A DNA stretch of 64,000 nucleotides from Acidobacteriota bacterium (GTDB lineage: Bacteria > Acidobacteriota > Thermoanaerobaculia > Multivoradales > JBCCEF01): contig JBCCEF010000002.1 in NCBI GenBank assembly GCA_039030395.1, positions 403,609-467,608 on the forward strand. The letters are read 5' to 3'. How positions within the stretch are numbered: the first letter of the stretch is position 1; each line of letters starts with the position of its first letter. The notes below the pieces were generated by a model that made no database searches, was not told the DNA's origin, and saw only the letters and a list, made by a program, of their open reading frames with translations. A program made the position numbers and the translations under genes. Shown here one piece after another: positions 18,606-29,964 of this stretch.

Positions 18606-21083
18606 TTACAGCAGGTGCAGGGGATCTACATCGACGGCGAGGTCCACTGCTGGGGCATCTTCCAGCGCGGTTTTCAGCACCTCTCGGAGCAGCCGTCCGT
18701 TCGCGCCCCGCAGCAGGAGCTGGAAGCGCCAGCGATCCTTCAGCCGCTCGAGGGGTGCCGGGGCCGGGCCGGTCATGCGGAAGGTGCGGGAGCGGGAGTC
18801 GGCGATCACCCGCTCCGCGATCCGGCGCAGAGCGCCTTCGGCACGGCCGCGGTCGCGGTCTTTCGACAGCACCTGGATCATGCGGGTGAAGGGCGGATAG
18901 TGGAACTCCCGCCGGAAACGCATTTCCTCTCGGGCGAAGGCCGCGTCGTCGTGCTCGAGGGCGGCGCGGATGGCGTAGTGCTCCGGATGGAAGGTCTGGA
19001 TCACCACCCGCCCCGGCCGCTCGCCGCGGCCGGCGCGGCCGGCGAGCTGCACCAGCAGGTTGTAGGTCTTCTCCACCGCCCGAAAGTCCGGAAAGCTGAG
19101 GTAAGTATCCGCCGACAGCACCACCGCCAGGCCGACGTTCGGGAAATGGTGGCCCTTGGAGATCATCTGGGTGCCGATCAGCACCCGAGCCTCGCCGCGG
19201 GCGAAGCGCTCCAGCACCGCCGCCGCGCCTCCCGGCCGCCGGGCAGAGTCGCGATCCAGCACTCCCACCGGCTGGTCCGGGAAGATTCTCTTGAAGTCCT
19301 CCTCCACCCGCTCGGTGCCGGCGCCGATCGGCTCCAGGGCCTCTTCGTCGCACTCCGGGCAACGCTCCGGCGCGCGCTGGCGGCCGCCGCAGTAGTGGCA
19401 CTGGAGAGATCCTTCGCGGCGGTGGAAGGTGCGCGGCAAGCCGCACTGTTCGCAGCGCAGGTCCTCGCCGCAGGCGCGGCACAGCAGCATCGGCGAGTAG
19501 CCCCGGCGATTGCGCAGCAGCACCACCTGTTCGCCGGCGGTGAAGGACGCCTCCAATTCCGCCAACAGGCGGTCCGAAAAGACGATCTCGCCGGGTTTGC
19601 GGCGCGAACCGGGACCGTTCCTCGCCTCCTTGCGCAGGTCCACCAGGATGCCCCGCGGCAGAGTACCTTGCCCCGCCCGGGCGGTCAGCTCCACCCGCCG
19701 GGCCTTCCCCACCTCGGCGTTGTAGCGACTTTCCATGCTCGGCGTGGCGGAGGCAAGAACCGCCGCCGCGCCGGCGCGCCGGGCGCGCACCAGGGCGAGG
19801 TCGCGGCCGTGGTAGCGCGGCACGGAGTCCTGCTTGTAGGCCGGGTCTTGCTCCTCGTCGATCACCACCAGGCCAAGGCCAGCGAGGGGCGCGAAGAGAG
19901 CCGAGCGCGGGCCGAGGACCACCCGAGCGCGGCCGTCGCGGATGCGCTCCCACTCCTGGTGACGTTCCGACGAGCCGAGGTTCGAGTGGAGGATCGCCAG
20001 ACGCTCGCCGTAGCGCTCGCGCACCGTCTGGCCGAGGGCCGGTACCAGAGCGATCTCCGGCACCAGCAACAGCACCGACCGGCCCTGTTCCAGCACCGCA
20101 TCCGCCGCCCGTAGGTAGACCTCCGTCTTGCCGGAACCGGTCATGCCGGCAAGGAGAAACGGCGAGTAGGTCCGCGACTCCACCGCCGCCACCAAGGCGT
20201 CGGCGGCTTGCCGCTGGTCCGGTCGTAGGACGATCGTCGGCCGCTCCGAGGCGCCTTCTAGGAAATGCCGCTCCAGGTCCATGCGGTCCACCTGGGTGAA
20301 CTTGCGCAGGATGCCGAGCTTGACCAGCCGCCGCACCACTCCGGCGCGGCAGCCGACGGCGGTGGTGACCTCCTCCACCGTTGCCGGGCGACCGATGGTG
20401 GCGAGGTGTTCGATCACCGCTTGGCCGGGCTTCGAGGCGCCGGCCGCCGCGAGCTGTTCGGCGAGATCCCCCGGCGGCAACTCCACGGCGGAGACATAGC
20501 GGGTGCTGCCGGCGGCCCGGCGCTCCTCCAGGCCCACTCGGCCTTGATCCCGCAACCGTTCGAGGAGGGCCGCCAGATTCGAAACCGGGGCCCGGGCGCG
20601 CAATTCCGAAAAGGCAATCCTCCCGACCTCCCGCAGGGCCTCGATCACCCGCCGTTCGTCGTCGTCCTTTGGCGCGCTTAGGGCGCCGCCGTCGGTCAAC
20701 CACACCCGGCGGTTGCCCCACGGCGGCAGGTCCCCCACCACCATCGACCGCACCACCTCGCCGATCGGCTCCAGATAGTAGCCGGCGATGAACGTGGCGA
20801 GATCGAGCAATTCGGTGGTCAGCACCGGTTCGCGATCGAGCACCTGTGCGATGTCCCGCAGGCGCACCCCGGCCGGACCCTTCTCCGGCAGGCGGAGCAC
20901 TACGCCCCGCAAGTTCCGTCGGCCGAGGGGCACCTTCACCCGCATGCCCGGGCGCAGCCAGCCCCGGGCGTCTTGCGGCACGGAATAGGTCAGCGCTGAA
21001 GGCACCGGTGCCATCACCGCGACCTCGGCAAAAGAGGCGGGAGCGCCGGAGTGGGCGCTCAAGGGATCGTCGGAGGGGGGCAT
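18606..21083 (-). CDS. priA: Primosomal replication protein N' (PriA helicase)
   Basis: An 825-aa replication-restart helicase. It shows the N-terminal 3'BD-like region, Walker A GMTGSGKTEVYL near residues 312-323, the DEEQDPAYKQ box, a paired Cys4 zinc-binding insertion (CRACGEDLRCEQCG ... CHYCGG ... CPEC), and the C-terminal helicase motifs QLAGRAGRGERPG. The ATG at 21083 lies 1 nt from the stop of the upstream small protein. The frame remains open further upstream, but that part is the small gene read out of frame. Confidence 0.95.
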   Translation of the reverse strand: MPPSDDPLSAHSGAPASFAEVAVMAPVPSALTYSVPQDARGWLRPGMRVKVPLGRRNLRGVVLRLPEKGPAGVRLRDIAQVLDREPVLTTELLDLATFIAGYYLEPIGEVVRSMVVGDLPPWGNRRVWLTDGGALSAPKDDDERRVIEALREVGRIAFSELRARAPVSNLAALLERLRDQGRVGLEERRAAGSTRYVSAVELPPGDLAEQLAAAGASKPGQAVIEHLATIGRPATVEEVTTAVGCRAGVVRRLVKLGILRKFTQVDRMDLERHFLEGASERPTIVLRPDQRQAADALVAAVESRTYSPFLLAGMTGSGKTEVYLRAADAVLEQGRSVLLLVPEIALVPALGQTVRERYGERLAILHSNLGSSERHQEWERIRDGRARVVLGPRSALFAPLAGLGLVVIDEEQDPAYKQDSVPRYHGRDLALVRARRAGAAAVLASATPSMESRYNAEVGKARRVELTARAGQGTLPRGILVDLRKEARNGPGSRRKPGEIVFSDRLLAELEASFTAGEQVVLLRNRRGYSPMLLCRACGEDLRCEQCGLPRTFHRREGSLQCHYCGGRQRAPERCPECDEEALEPIGAGTERVEEDFKRIFPDQPVGVLDRDSARRPGGAAAVLERFARGEARVLIGTQMISKGHHFPNVGLAVVLSADTYLSFPDFRAVEKTYNLLVQLAGRAGRGERPGRVVIQTFHPEHYAIRAALEHDDAAFAREEMRFRREFHYPPFTRMIQVLSKDRDRGRAEGALRRIAERVIADSRSRTFRMTGPAPAPLERLKDRWRFQLLLRGANGRLLREVLKTALEDAPAVDLAVDVDPLHLL

Positions 21084-21084
21084 C

Positions 21085-21339
21085 TCAATGCCCGGTGGAG
21101 CCGGCGCCGCAGTCCTGAGAGCAGTAGACCCGCCCCCCCTGGCGCACCATCCGGCCGGCGGGAATTCGCACGCCGCACCGGTTGCAGGCGACGAGCTGGT
21201 CGCTGACCTCCGTGAAGGGGCCCGGCGATGCGCCGTCGCGCGGCATGCGGTGACGCTGGGAGGTGTCCAGGGCCAAACTGCGCAGCCCGCGCCACACCAG
21301 GTAGAGCAGCAATGCGAGAAAGAGGAATCGGAGCAGCAT
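21085..21339 (-). CDS. PP0621-like small membrane protein with cysteine pairs
   Basis: An 84-aa protein with an N-terminal membrane helix (about residues 2-20, Leu-rich), a basic linker, and a C-terminal part with CNRCGVRIP and YCSQDCG, two cysteine pairs likely to bind zinc. The pattern resembles the PP0621 family of small membrane-anchored zinc-ribbon proteins, whose function is not established. It directly precedes priA (1-nt gap), so it is probably cotranscribed. Confidence 0.75.
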   Translation of the reverse strand: MLLRFLFLALLLYLVWRGLRSLALDTSQRHRMPRDGASPGPFTEVSDQLVACNRCGVRIPAGRMVRQGGRVYCSQDCGAGSTGH

Positions 21340-21377
21340 CGGCTAACCGGTGGAGAAAACGACACCCATGGCGTGGG

Positions 21378-21986
21378 TCAGCTCGCCGTTTTGCGTTCTT
21401 CGATGCCCGTGGCCAGCCGCTCGACTTCCGGGCTGTCCGGGCGCAGGGTGCGGAGCCGATCCATCATCTCCTCGGCGTCGTCCCAGCGAGCCATGCCGAA
21501 GGCCAGCACCACGGTGCGGTTGAAGAGCGACTCCCAGTGATCCGGCGATAGCTCCTGGGCGCGATCGAAGCGCGCCAGGGACTCCTCGAAGCGCCCCTGG
21601 TTATAAAGGGTGACCCCCAACTCCGTCAGCACGTCCGGATCGTCCGGCCGCAGCTGCAGGTAGCGGACATAGCCCTGCTCGGCGAAGTCCCAGGCCTGGG
21701 CGTCGAAGTAGAGGTTGGAGAGTTCGTGCACCGCGTCGGCGTCGTCGGGGTTGGCACGCAGGCGCTCTTCGAGGCGGCGAACCTGCGCCATGAAGGGACC
21801 CTCCACCGGTTGGCCGTCGGGGGCGCCTCCGGCCTGCCCACCCGCCTGGGCCGACACCGCGGCCTCCATCGGAATGCGCGCCGGCTGGCGCTCGGCGATG
21901 GACTCGAAGAGGAAATAGGCGGCGACGAAACCGATCAGAACGCCGGCGAGCAGGGAGAGGGCGCTCTCGCGATGGAAAATGTTCAC
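21378..21986 (-). CDS. Membrane-anchored TPR protein
   Basis: A 202-aa protein with one N-terminal transmembrane helix (about 9-28, LLAGVLIGFVAAYFLF), a short Gly/Gln-rich linker, and three tetratricopeptide repeats at about 70-170 (DADAVHELSNLYFDAQAWDFA and the following PDVLTELGVTLYNQGRFEES). The layout recalls the TPR part of cytochrome c biogenesis proteins (CcmI/NrfG), but no heme-biogenesis genes are near, so I keep it as a generic scaffold. Its ATG overlaps the upstream stop by 4 nt. Confidence 0.8.
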   Translation of the reverse strand: MNIFHRESALSLLAGVLIGFVAAYFLFESIAERQPARIPMEAAVSAQAGGQAGGAPDGQPVEGPFMAQVRRLEERLRANPDDADAVHELSNLYFDAQAWDFAEQGYVRYLQLRPDDPDVLTELGVTLYNQGRFEESLARFDRAQELSPDHWESLFNRTVVLAFGMARWDDAEEMMDRLRTLRPDSPEVERLATGIEERKTAS

Positions 21987-22783
21987 GGTGTCGAATCCTC
22001 AAGCGTTTCTTCGATCGGCCGGGCCGCTGTCCAGGTGCCGCCGCCGGGACCGCCGTCGCTCAGGATGGTCGGCTGCCAGGTGCCCTCCAGCGAATCGCCG
22101 GAGTTGGACATTTCGGCCTGGAAGATTCTGTCGAATCCGCGCACGCTGTCAACCCGCTCCAGCCGCAGCTTGCGATCGACGAAGGTGCCCTCCAGGGAGC
22201 CGGAGGTGCCGTTGCCGAAGGTGTAGGTGCCGGTGATCTCGGTGCCCCGCTGGCGCAGCAGGAAGGTGCCGTTGAGGGTAGCCCCCTGGTCCGATGGCGA
22301 GCCCGATCGCATGGTCACCCGCCAGCGGCCCTGGAGCGGCAGGTTTTCGCGCACCCGCTCTGCTCCCCGCTCCACCTGGTCCTGCAGGCGTTCGATTCGG
22401 CGCAGCCGTTCGTCGATCCGCCACCATAGACGGTCGAGGGTGTCCGTCGCCACTCCCAGCTCGTTGCGCGCCGTATCCACCGCCTCGCGCAGGGCCGGCA
22501 GGGTGTCCAACTGGATGGAGTCTGCCCCCAGTGCCGCCACCAGGCGCCGCTCCCGTGAGTCCGTCGCCGACCGGGCGGCGGCGACGTCCCGCTGGGCCTG
22601 GGCAAACTCCGTCAGATCCTCCGCTAGCAGCTCGTTCTCCAGCCGCAGCAGGCTGGCATCCATCGCCCGAACCTGGGCGACAGCGGGTACCGCCAAGGGC
22701 AGCAGGATCAGCAGGGCGAAGGCACGAAAAAAAGGCCGCCCGCAGCAGCGAGCGGCCTTCTCTCCGGATGTGGTGCGCACCAC
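21983..22783 (-). CDS. Exported coiled-coil/beta-domain protein of unknown function
   Basis: About 266 aa if started at the GTG at 22783 (or 22780). A hydrophobic export signal (FALLILLPLAVPAVAQ) is followed by a heptad-rich region (about residues 40-150). The C-terminal beta-rich domain begins at LQGRWRVTMRSG and ends at GTWTAARPIEE, with alternating strands and Gly turns like a small lipocalin-type barrel. No family recognised. The start is uncertain: the 5' end as called passes through the carD terminator, so the native start may be internal, for example a TTG or an alternative codon before the signal core. Confidence 0.65.
   Translation of the reverse strand: MVRTTSGEKAARCCGRPFFRAFALLILLPLAVPAVAQVRAMDASLLRLENELLAEDLTEFAQAQRDVAAARSATDSRERRLVAALGADSIQLDTLPALREAVDTARNELGVATDTLDRLWWRIDERLRRIERLQDQVERGAERVRENLPLQGRWRVTMRSGSPSDQGATLNGTFLLRQRGTEITGTYTFGNGTSGSLEGTFVDRKLRLERVDSVRGFDRIFQAEMSNSGDSLEGTWQPTILSDGGPGGGTWTAARPIEETLEDSTP
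22727..22759 (-). terminator. Rho-independent terminator of carD
   Basis: On the minus strand AAGGCCGCtc (from 22759) pairs with GGGCGGCCTT, followed at once by a run of seven T residues ending at 22727. It begins 30 nt after the carD stop codon. It also lies within the likely signal-peptide coding part of the next gene. Confidence 0.8.
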
Positions 22784-22788
22784 GGTCG

Positions 22789-23325
22789 TCAGCTCGCCTT
22801 TTTGGCTTCGGCCTTGGCTTCGGCCCGTTCGCGCTTCTCCAGGCTGGTGGTCAACGCGTCTTCGACCTGCTCCTCGGCCCGGCGCTCGGCGATGTCGCGC
22901 ACGTGGGCGACCTCGCTGACGATGAAGTACTTGGCCCGCTCGAACATCTTCTTCTCGCGAAAGGACAGGCTTTTGCGCTGGCTCACCAGGCGCAGGTTTT
23001 TGAGCACCTCTGCCACCTCCGTGAGATGGCCGGTCTTCATTTTGTCCAGGTTCTGCTTGTACCGCCCCTTCCAGTCCTTGTAGGTGTCGATATCGCCGTC
23101 CTCGAGAATCCCCAGGAGCTTGTCGATCTCCTCGACGGAGCACAGGGGCCGCAGCCCCACCAGCTCCAGATTCTCCTCCGGCACCATCACCTTCGAGTTA
23201 TTGGAAAGGAGACGCAGGAAGTAGTAGGTCTGTTCCTGCCCGTCGATGACGCTGGGCTCGATCTTCTCCACCACCCCCACGCCGTGATTCGGGTAGACCA
23301 CTTTCTGTCCGGGCTTGAATTCCAC
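22789..23325 (-). CDS. carD: CarD/CdnL-type RNA polymerase-binding transcription factor
   Basis: A 178-aa protein when started at the GTG at 23325, behind GGGAG and AGGGA sequences. The frame is open to an ATG at 23424, which would add 33 residues before the family start. The N-terminal Tudor-like RNAP-interacting domain is VEFKPGQKVVYPNHGVGVVEKI; the helical DNA-binding domain includes YKDWKGRYKQNLDKM with the conserved Trp. CarD stabilises open complexes at rRNA and other promoters. The C-terminus is a charged Glu/Ala/Lys tail. It has its own promoter and terminator. Confidence 0.93.
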   Translation of the reverse strand: MEFKPGQKVVYPNHGVGVVEKIEPSVIDGQEQTYYFLRLLSNNSKVMVPEENLELVGLRPLCSVEEIDKLLGILEDGDIDTYKDWKGRYKQNLDKMKTGHLTEVAEVLKNLRLVSQRKSLSFREKKMFERAKYFIVSEVAHVRDIAERRAEEQVEDALTTSLEKRERAEAKAEAKKAS

Positions 23326-23441
23326 GTTTCCCTGACTCCCCTCTTGCGCTTCAACTGTATTTTGGCGCAGCTTAAGTATCGGTAGGCTCGGTAAGTCCTC
23401 AAGTACGGTAAGCTCCTGAGACACTTACACTTAGTGGGGAA

Positions 23442-23470
23442 ACTATACGCCATTTTGGCCGATTTGTCAA
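23442..23470 (-). promoter_or_regulatory. Sigma-70 promoter of carD
   Basis: On the minus strand TTGACA (23470-23465) and TATAGT (23447-23442) are separated by exactly 17 nt. Transcription would start near 23435, giving a leader of about 110 nt before the GTG at 23325. It is divergent to the tRNA-Leu promoter. Confidence 0.8.
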
Positions 23471-23499
23471 CCTCCCGGAGGCGCCCTTCTTGACACCGC

Positions 23500-23528
23500 C
23501 CGTGCCCGCGCCTATGCTGCGGAGTCCT
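23500..23528 (+). promoter_or_regulatory. Sigma-70 promoter of tRNA-Leu
   Basis: TTGACA (23500-23505) and TATGCT (23523-23528) are 17 nt apart, placing the start about 7 nt before the mature tRNA 5' end. The -35 boxes of this and the carD promoter are 29 bp apart. Confidence 0.8.
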
Positions 23529-23541
23529 TCCGTTGTCCATT

Positions 23542-23628
23542 GCCGGAGTGGCGGAATTGGTAGACGCAGGGGACTCAAAATCCCCCGCCCGCGAGGGTGT
23601 GCCGGTTCGAGTCCGGCCTCCGGTACCA
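23542..23628 (+). tRNA. tRNA-Leu (anticodon CAA)
   Basis: An 87-nt class II tRNA with encoded CCA. The acceptor stem is GCCGGAG/CTCCGGT, followed by discriminator A and CCA. The anticodon arm GGGGA-CTCAAAA-TCCCC gives anticodon CAA, reading UUG. A long variable arm (CCCGCGAGGG region) and the T arm GGTTCGAGTCC follow. It is the only tRNA gene I find in the window. Confidence 0.96.
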
Positions 23629-23928
23629 CGCCCAATGACGATGTGAGCTGCTGCAAGCGCATCCGGCCTCCCTGAGTAGGCCATCAGGTGCAGGATTCGG
23701 CCGCTTGTATTCGGTTCTCGCGGCTGCTTCGTACCTCGATTCTTGTCCTGCAGGTTCGACCATCACGGACGCTCTCTTCAGCTTCGCCATCCGCAACACT
23801 GCCCACCTACGTCCTAGCGGGCGCCCCCCCTGCGGGAGGGAGTGTGACAGGAGCAAGGCGAAGGAACGGATTCGGGCAGTTAGAGTAAGGTGACAGTCAG
23901 ACCTTCCACTCCAGAGGCAGGAGACAGA
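23629..23928. other. Non-coding interval after tRNA-Leu
   Basis: About 300 bases without a supported gene. It contains a GC-rich hairpin-like patch (GCGCCCCCCCTGCGGGAGGG, near 23823-23842). The frames here have no family resemblance, and the longest one is antisense to the tRNA. Confidence 0.5.
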
Positions 23929-24426
23929 ATGGACATCTTTCACATCGCTCTAACCCTAGCCACGTTTCTGTGCTCTTTGGTGGCGGGATTCCTTTTCGCC
24001 TTTGCGGTGGTCGTCATGCCGGGGACCGGCGAGCTGAACGACCGCGAGTTCTTGGCTGCCTTCCAGTCGATGGATCGGGTGATTCAGAACAGCCAGCCGG
24101 TCTTCATGCTGGTCTGGGTGGGCTCCGTCGTCGCTCTCGTGGCGTCCGGCGTCGCCGGCTTTCGACGGCTGATCGGACCTGAACTGGTCCTTCTCCTGGC
24201 CGCGCTGGTCGCCTATCTCGTCGGCGTGCAGCTCCCGACTCTGGCGGTGAATGTGCCCTTGAACAACCAGTTGCAGACCTTGAACCTTTCCATCCTCGAC
24301 GAGCCGGCCCTGGTGGACGCCAGAAACGACTTCGAACCACGCTGGAATCGGTGGAACATCGTCCGGACCGTCTTCGCCTCCTTGACCGCGGTGATGCTGA
24401 TTCTTCTGGTGCTGCACCTCCGATGA
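23929..24426 (+). CDS. DUF1772 (anthrone oxygenase-like) membrane protein
   Basis: A 165-aa protein with four predicted membrane helices (about residues 5-27, 52-72, 80-97 and 145-163). The C-terminal half carries VPLNNQLQTLNL and FEPRWNRWNIVRT, matching the DUF1772/anthrone-oxygenase family signature. Members of known function oxidise anthrones, but most bacterial ones are uncharacterised. The ATG at 23929 is preferred over an upstream in-frame ATG because it follows AGGAG and starts right at the first helix. Confidence 0.82.
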   Translation: MDIFHIALTLATFLCSLVAGFLFAFAVVVMPGTGELNDREFLAAFQSMDRVIQNSQPVFMLVWVGSVVALVASGVAGFRRLIGPELVLLLAALVAYLVGVQLPTLAVNVPLNNQLQTLNLSILDEPALVDARNDFEPRWNRWNIVRTVFASLTAVMLILLVLHLR

Positions 24427-24469
24427 GGCGGAGTCGAGGTACGCGTCGTGATGAGACCTATTCCTCACC

Positions 24470-24498
24470 TTGACACACTACATCTACACTTATACGAT
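24470..24498 (+). promoter_or_regulatory. Sigma-70 promoter of the metY-metX-lysC operon
   Basis: A perfect -35 TTGACA (24470-24475) and a -10 TACGAT (24493-24498) with 17-nt spacing; an overlapping TATACG at 24491 is an alternative -10. The predicted start is near 24505, leaving a leader of about 270 nt before metY. Confidence 0.65.
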
Positions 24499-24504
24499 TT
24501 CGCG

Positions 24505-27239
<2,735 letters not shown>

Positions 27240-27243
<4 letters not shown>

Positions 27244-28493
27244 CCGGGCCGTCCCCTCGGGTGCTGAAGTTCGGCGGCTCGTCCCTCGCCTCGACGGAGG
27301 GTCGCCGCAACGCCCTGGCGATCATCGAACGGTCCTACCGCCGCGGACCCGTCGCAGTGGTGGTCTCCGCTCTGGGCGGGGTGACGGATCACCTCGCCGC
27401 CGCCGTCGAGATGGGAGGCCGCGGCCTCGACGAGGCCCTGCGGGCAGTGCATCTGCGGGCGTTGACCGAATCCCTCGGCGCGGCCCCATCCGACGCCGTC
27501 GCGCAGCCGCTAGGCGAGCTGTTCGAGGAACTGAAGGAAGTGCTGCGGCGAGAGCCCGAAGACCTGCGCAGGCGCGAGTCTCGAGATCGGGTGTTGTCCA
27601 TCGGCGAGCGCGCCTCGGTGACCGTGATGGCTGCCCTGCTGGATACCGCCGGCATCACGGTGACGACCTCTGACGAGGCGCCGATCCGCACCGACTCGAC
27701 CTTTGGCAACGCCCGGCCCCTCGCTATGCCCACCCGAGAGTTTCTCTTGCCCCTGGCGGCACAAAGCTTCAGCTCCGGCTCGGTCCTGCTTCTGCCGGGT
27801 TTCCTCGGGGTCGACCGGCGAGGCCGCCGGACGACCCTTGGCCGCGGTGGCTCGGACTACTCCGGGGCACTGGTGGCGGCCGCCTTGGGGGCGGAGCGGC
27901 TGGAAATCTGGAGCGATGTCGACGGCCTGTTGGCGGCGGACCCGCGCTGGGTGCCGCGGGCCGCGACGCTGCCGGCGGTGTCCTACCGGGAGGCGGAGCA
28001 ACTGGCGCGCTTCGGGGCCAAAGTCCTGGACCGGAGGACGCCGCGGCCGCTCAAGAACCTCGCAATCCCGATCCACCTGCGCAACACCTTTCGGCCGGCC
28101 GCTCCGGGCACGCGGGTGCTGGACGGTCCCGACCGCATCCAGGGCCTCGCCTTGGCGACCTGTCGAGCCTACTTCCAGAGCGATGGGCCGGACGACGGCG
28201 CTCTCGTCCTCTTCCGCCCGAATGGCGAGGCGGTGCGGGTGCGCACCCTCGAAGTGCAGGCGGCTAGGAGCGGACCCCGGACGGCGGTGCCGGTGTCTCT
28301 CCTCGCCGCCCTCAGCTCGCCTTTCGGAGGACCGGAGCTGAACGAAATTCTGGCGCGGGTGGGGGTGACGCCGCTCGCCGAGAAAGGCGGCGGCGTCCAC
28401 CTGATGCTGCTGCCGGAAAACGATCTGCCGCGCGCGATGGTCGCCCTGCACCAGGGCGCGGGTGCCTACTTTCGCAGAAGGAAGGCTTCCTAG
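27240..28493 (+). CDS. Aspartate kinase
   Basis: A 417-aa aspartokinase: KFGGSS near residues 10-15, the central GFLGVDRRGRRTTLGRGGSDYSG and the EIWSDVDGLLAADPR region bind ATP and aspartate. The C-terminal part corresponds to degenerate ACT domains (about 300-417) of the LysC/ThrA type. It opens the pathway from aspartate to homoserine, so its place after metX gives a methionine-directed operon. The ATG at 27240 overlaps the metX stop (ATGA); upstream open frame is shadow. No homoserine dehydrogenase domain is fused. Confidence 0.9.
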
Positions 28494-28526
28494 GACTGTG
28501 ACTCGCTCCAGCCCGCGGCGGGCGCA

Positions 28527-29750
28527 CTACTCGTAGCGCAGCGCTTCGATCGGATCGAGGGCGGCGGCCTTGCCGGCCGGGTAGATGCCGAAGAACACCC
28601 CGACGACCGCCGAGAAGCCGAAGGCCAGGGCGACGGCCCAAAACGGGACGTGGGCCGGCGGCAGGTCGATCGGCACCAGGGCGGTCACCGCCGCGCCCAG
28701 GCCGAAGCCGAGGGCCACCCCCAGGGCCCCGCCGACGAAGGAAAGGGCGATCGCCTCGATCAAGAACTGCATCATGATGTCCTGCTTGCGGGCGCCCACC
28801 GCCTTGCGCAGACCGATCTCCCGGGTGCGTTCGGTGACGGACACCAGCATGATGTTCATGATGCCGATGCCGCCGACCACCAGGGCCACGCTCACCACGC
28901 CGGCCACCACCGCCGTGACGCCGCCGAGGATCGAGGTGAAGAGGTCGAGAATGTCGTCCTGGGTCTGGATCTGGAAGTCGTCGGCGTCCTCGTCGCCGAG
29001 CTCGTGGCGCTGGCGGAGCAACCGGCGGATGCGGTCCCGCACCCCCTCGATGGCTCCCGTATCGCTCACCCGCACGTGCACCTGCACCTGGTCGGCGGCG
29101 CGCCGGCCAAACAGGGTCAAAGAGGTTTGGAAGGGCACAATCACCATGTCGTCGCCATCCTGGCCGAGGGTCTGGCCGGTTTCCTCCATCACCCCGATCA
29201 CCGTCACCGGCACGGAGCCGATGTAGATCTCCTTGCCCACCGGGTCGTCGCCGAGTTCGAGTTCTTCCACCACCGTCTGCCCTACCACCGCCACCTTGCG
29301 GCGCCGCTGCACGTCGACGGTAGAGAAGAACCGCCCGCGGGCGACGTACTGATTGACCACCTCCTGCCAGCTCTCATCGGTGCCGGCGACGAAGGTGGGC
29401 CGGTACTGGAGCTCCTTGTACTTGAGGGTTTCGTTGCCGAAGACAAGGGGTGAGATGGCGTCGATGTCCGGCACCTGCCGGGCGATGGCCTCGACGTCTT
29501 CATTGGTCAGCAGCACCGGCCGGCTGACCTGCCCTGGCGCGACGAAGGCGATCCGGGGCAGCACCCGCAGGTAGGTGGCGCCGACGTCCTGGAGCTGCCC
29601 CACCACCAGGAACTGAAGGCCCTGGACGATGGACACCACGGCGATCACCGCCGCTACGCCGATCACGATGCCCAAGGTGGTGAGCACGGCGCGCATCTTA
29701 TTGGCCCGCAGCGCGCCAAAGGCGACGACGAAGTTTTCTAACCAGAGCAC
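28527..29750 (-). CDS. MacB-type ABC transporter permease (restarted at GTG)
   Basis: A 407-aa permease with an N-terminal transmembrane helix (about 22-45), a MacB-PCD periplasmic domain (about 50-240) and three C-terminal helices of the FtsX domain, including NIMLVSVTERTREIGLRKAVGA. The start as called is a GTG at 29750. The same first 16 codons occur again at 29953, 203 nt upstream, in front of an inserted repeat. The ancestral start was therefore probably the upstream ATG, and this copy now restarts at GTG. It is the last gene of the TolC-YIP1-HlyD-ATPase-permease operon. Confidence 0.9.
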   Translation of the reverse strand: MLWLENFVVAFGALRANKMRAVLTTLGIVIGVAAVIAVVSIVQGLQFLVVGQLQDVGATYLRVLPRIAFVAPGQVSRPVLLTNEDVEAIARQVPDIDAISPLVFGNETLKYKELQYRPTFVAGTDESWQEVVNQYVARGRFFSTVDVQRRRKVAVVGQTVVEELELGDDPVGKEIYIGSVPVTVIGVMEETGQTLGQDGDDMVIVPFQTSLTLFGRRAADQVQVHVRVSDTGAIEGVRDRIRRLLRQRHELGDEDADDFQIQTQDDILDLFTSILGGVTAVVAGVVSVALVVGGIGIMNIMLVSVTERTREIGLRKAVGARKQDIMMQFLIEAIALSFVGGALGVALGFGLGAAVTALVPIDLPPAHVPFWAVALAFGFSAVVGVFFGIYPAGKAAALDPIEALRYE

Positions 29751-29953
29751 TCAGGACACTCCACAGGGTCGTCAAGGCAGCCAACAACCGAGCCCGGCAG
29801 GGCTCGGCGGCGGGGCGGCGATAGGCCCGCCGAGGACGGGGGTGAGGCGCGAAAAACCGCGCTTTTTCGCGTCGAGGGGGGCGCCCAGCCCCCCTGAATA
29901 TCCGGGGCCCGCAGCGCGCCAAAGGCGAGGACGAAGTTTTCTAGCCAGAGCAT
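29738..29953 (-). pseudogene. Duplicated 5' remnant of the permease gene, now a 71-codon upstream frame
   Basis: From the ATG at 29953 the first 16 codons (MLWLENFVLAFGALRA) match those of the permease at 29750 with 3 mismatches in 48 nt (29906-29953 versus 29703-29750). The frame then enters the palindromic repeat and stops at 29738, just past the GTG restart at 29750. The overlap would allow translational coupling of the permease. It is either an insertion with a long target duplication or the remnant of a deleted tandem permease gene. Confidence 0.7.
29788..29905. repeat. Palindromic dispersed repeat, copy B
   Basis: It has the same block order as the copy at 8383: CCGAGCCC-ggca-GGGCTCGG, GGCGGC...GCCGCC-like stems, GACGGGGGTGAG, the hairpin GCGAAAAA-ccgc-GCTTTTTCGC, and GGGCGCCCAGCCCCC. 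It lies between the two copies of the permease start, which makes it the likely inserted DNA. Confidence 0.65.
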
Positions 29954-29964
29954 GGATGACTAGC

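Noticed and set aside
23575-23943. Minus-strand frame across tRNA-Leu
   Set aside because: It contains the typical antisense-tRNA peptide (PDSNRHTLAGGGF) that is a frequent false annotation; it has no domain and lies opposite a real tRNA.
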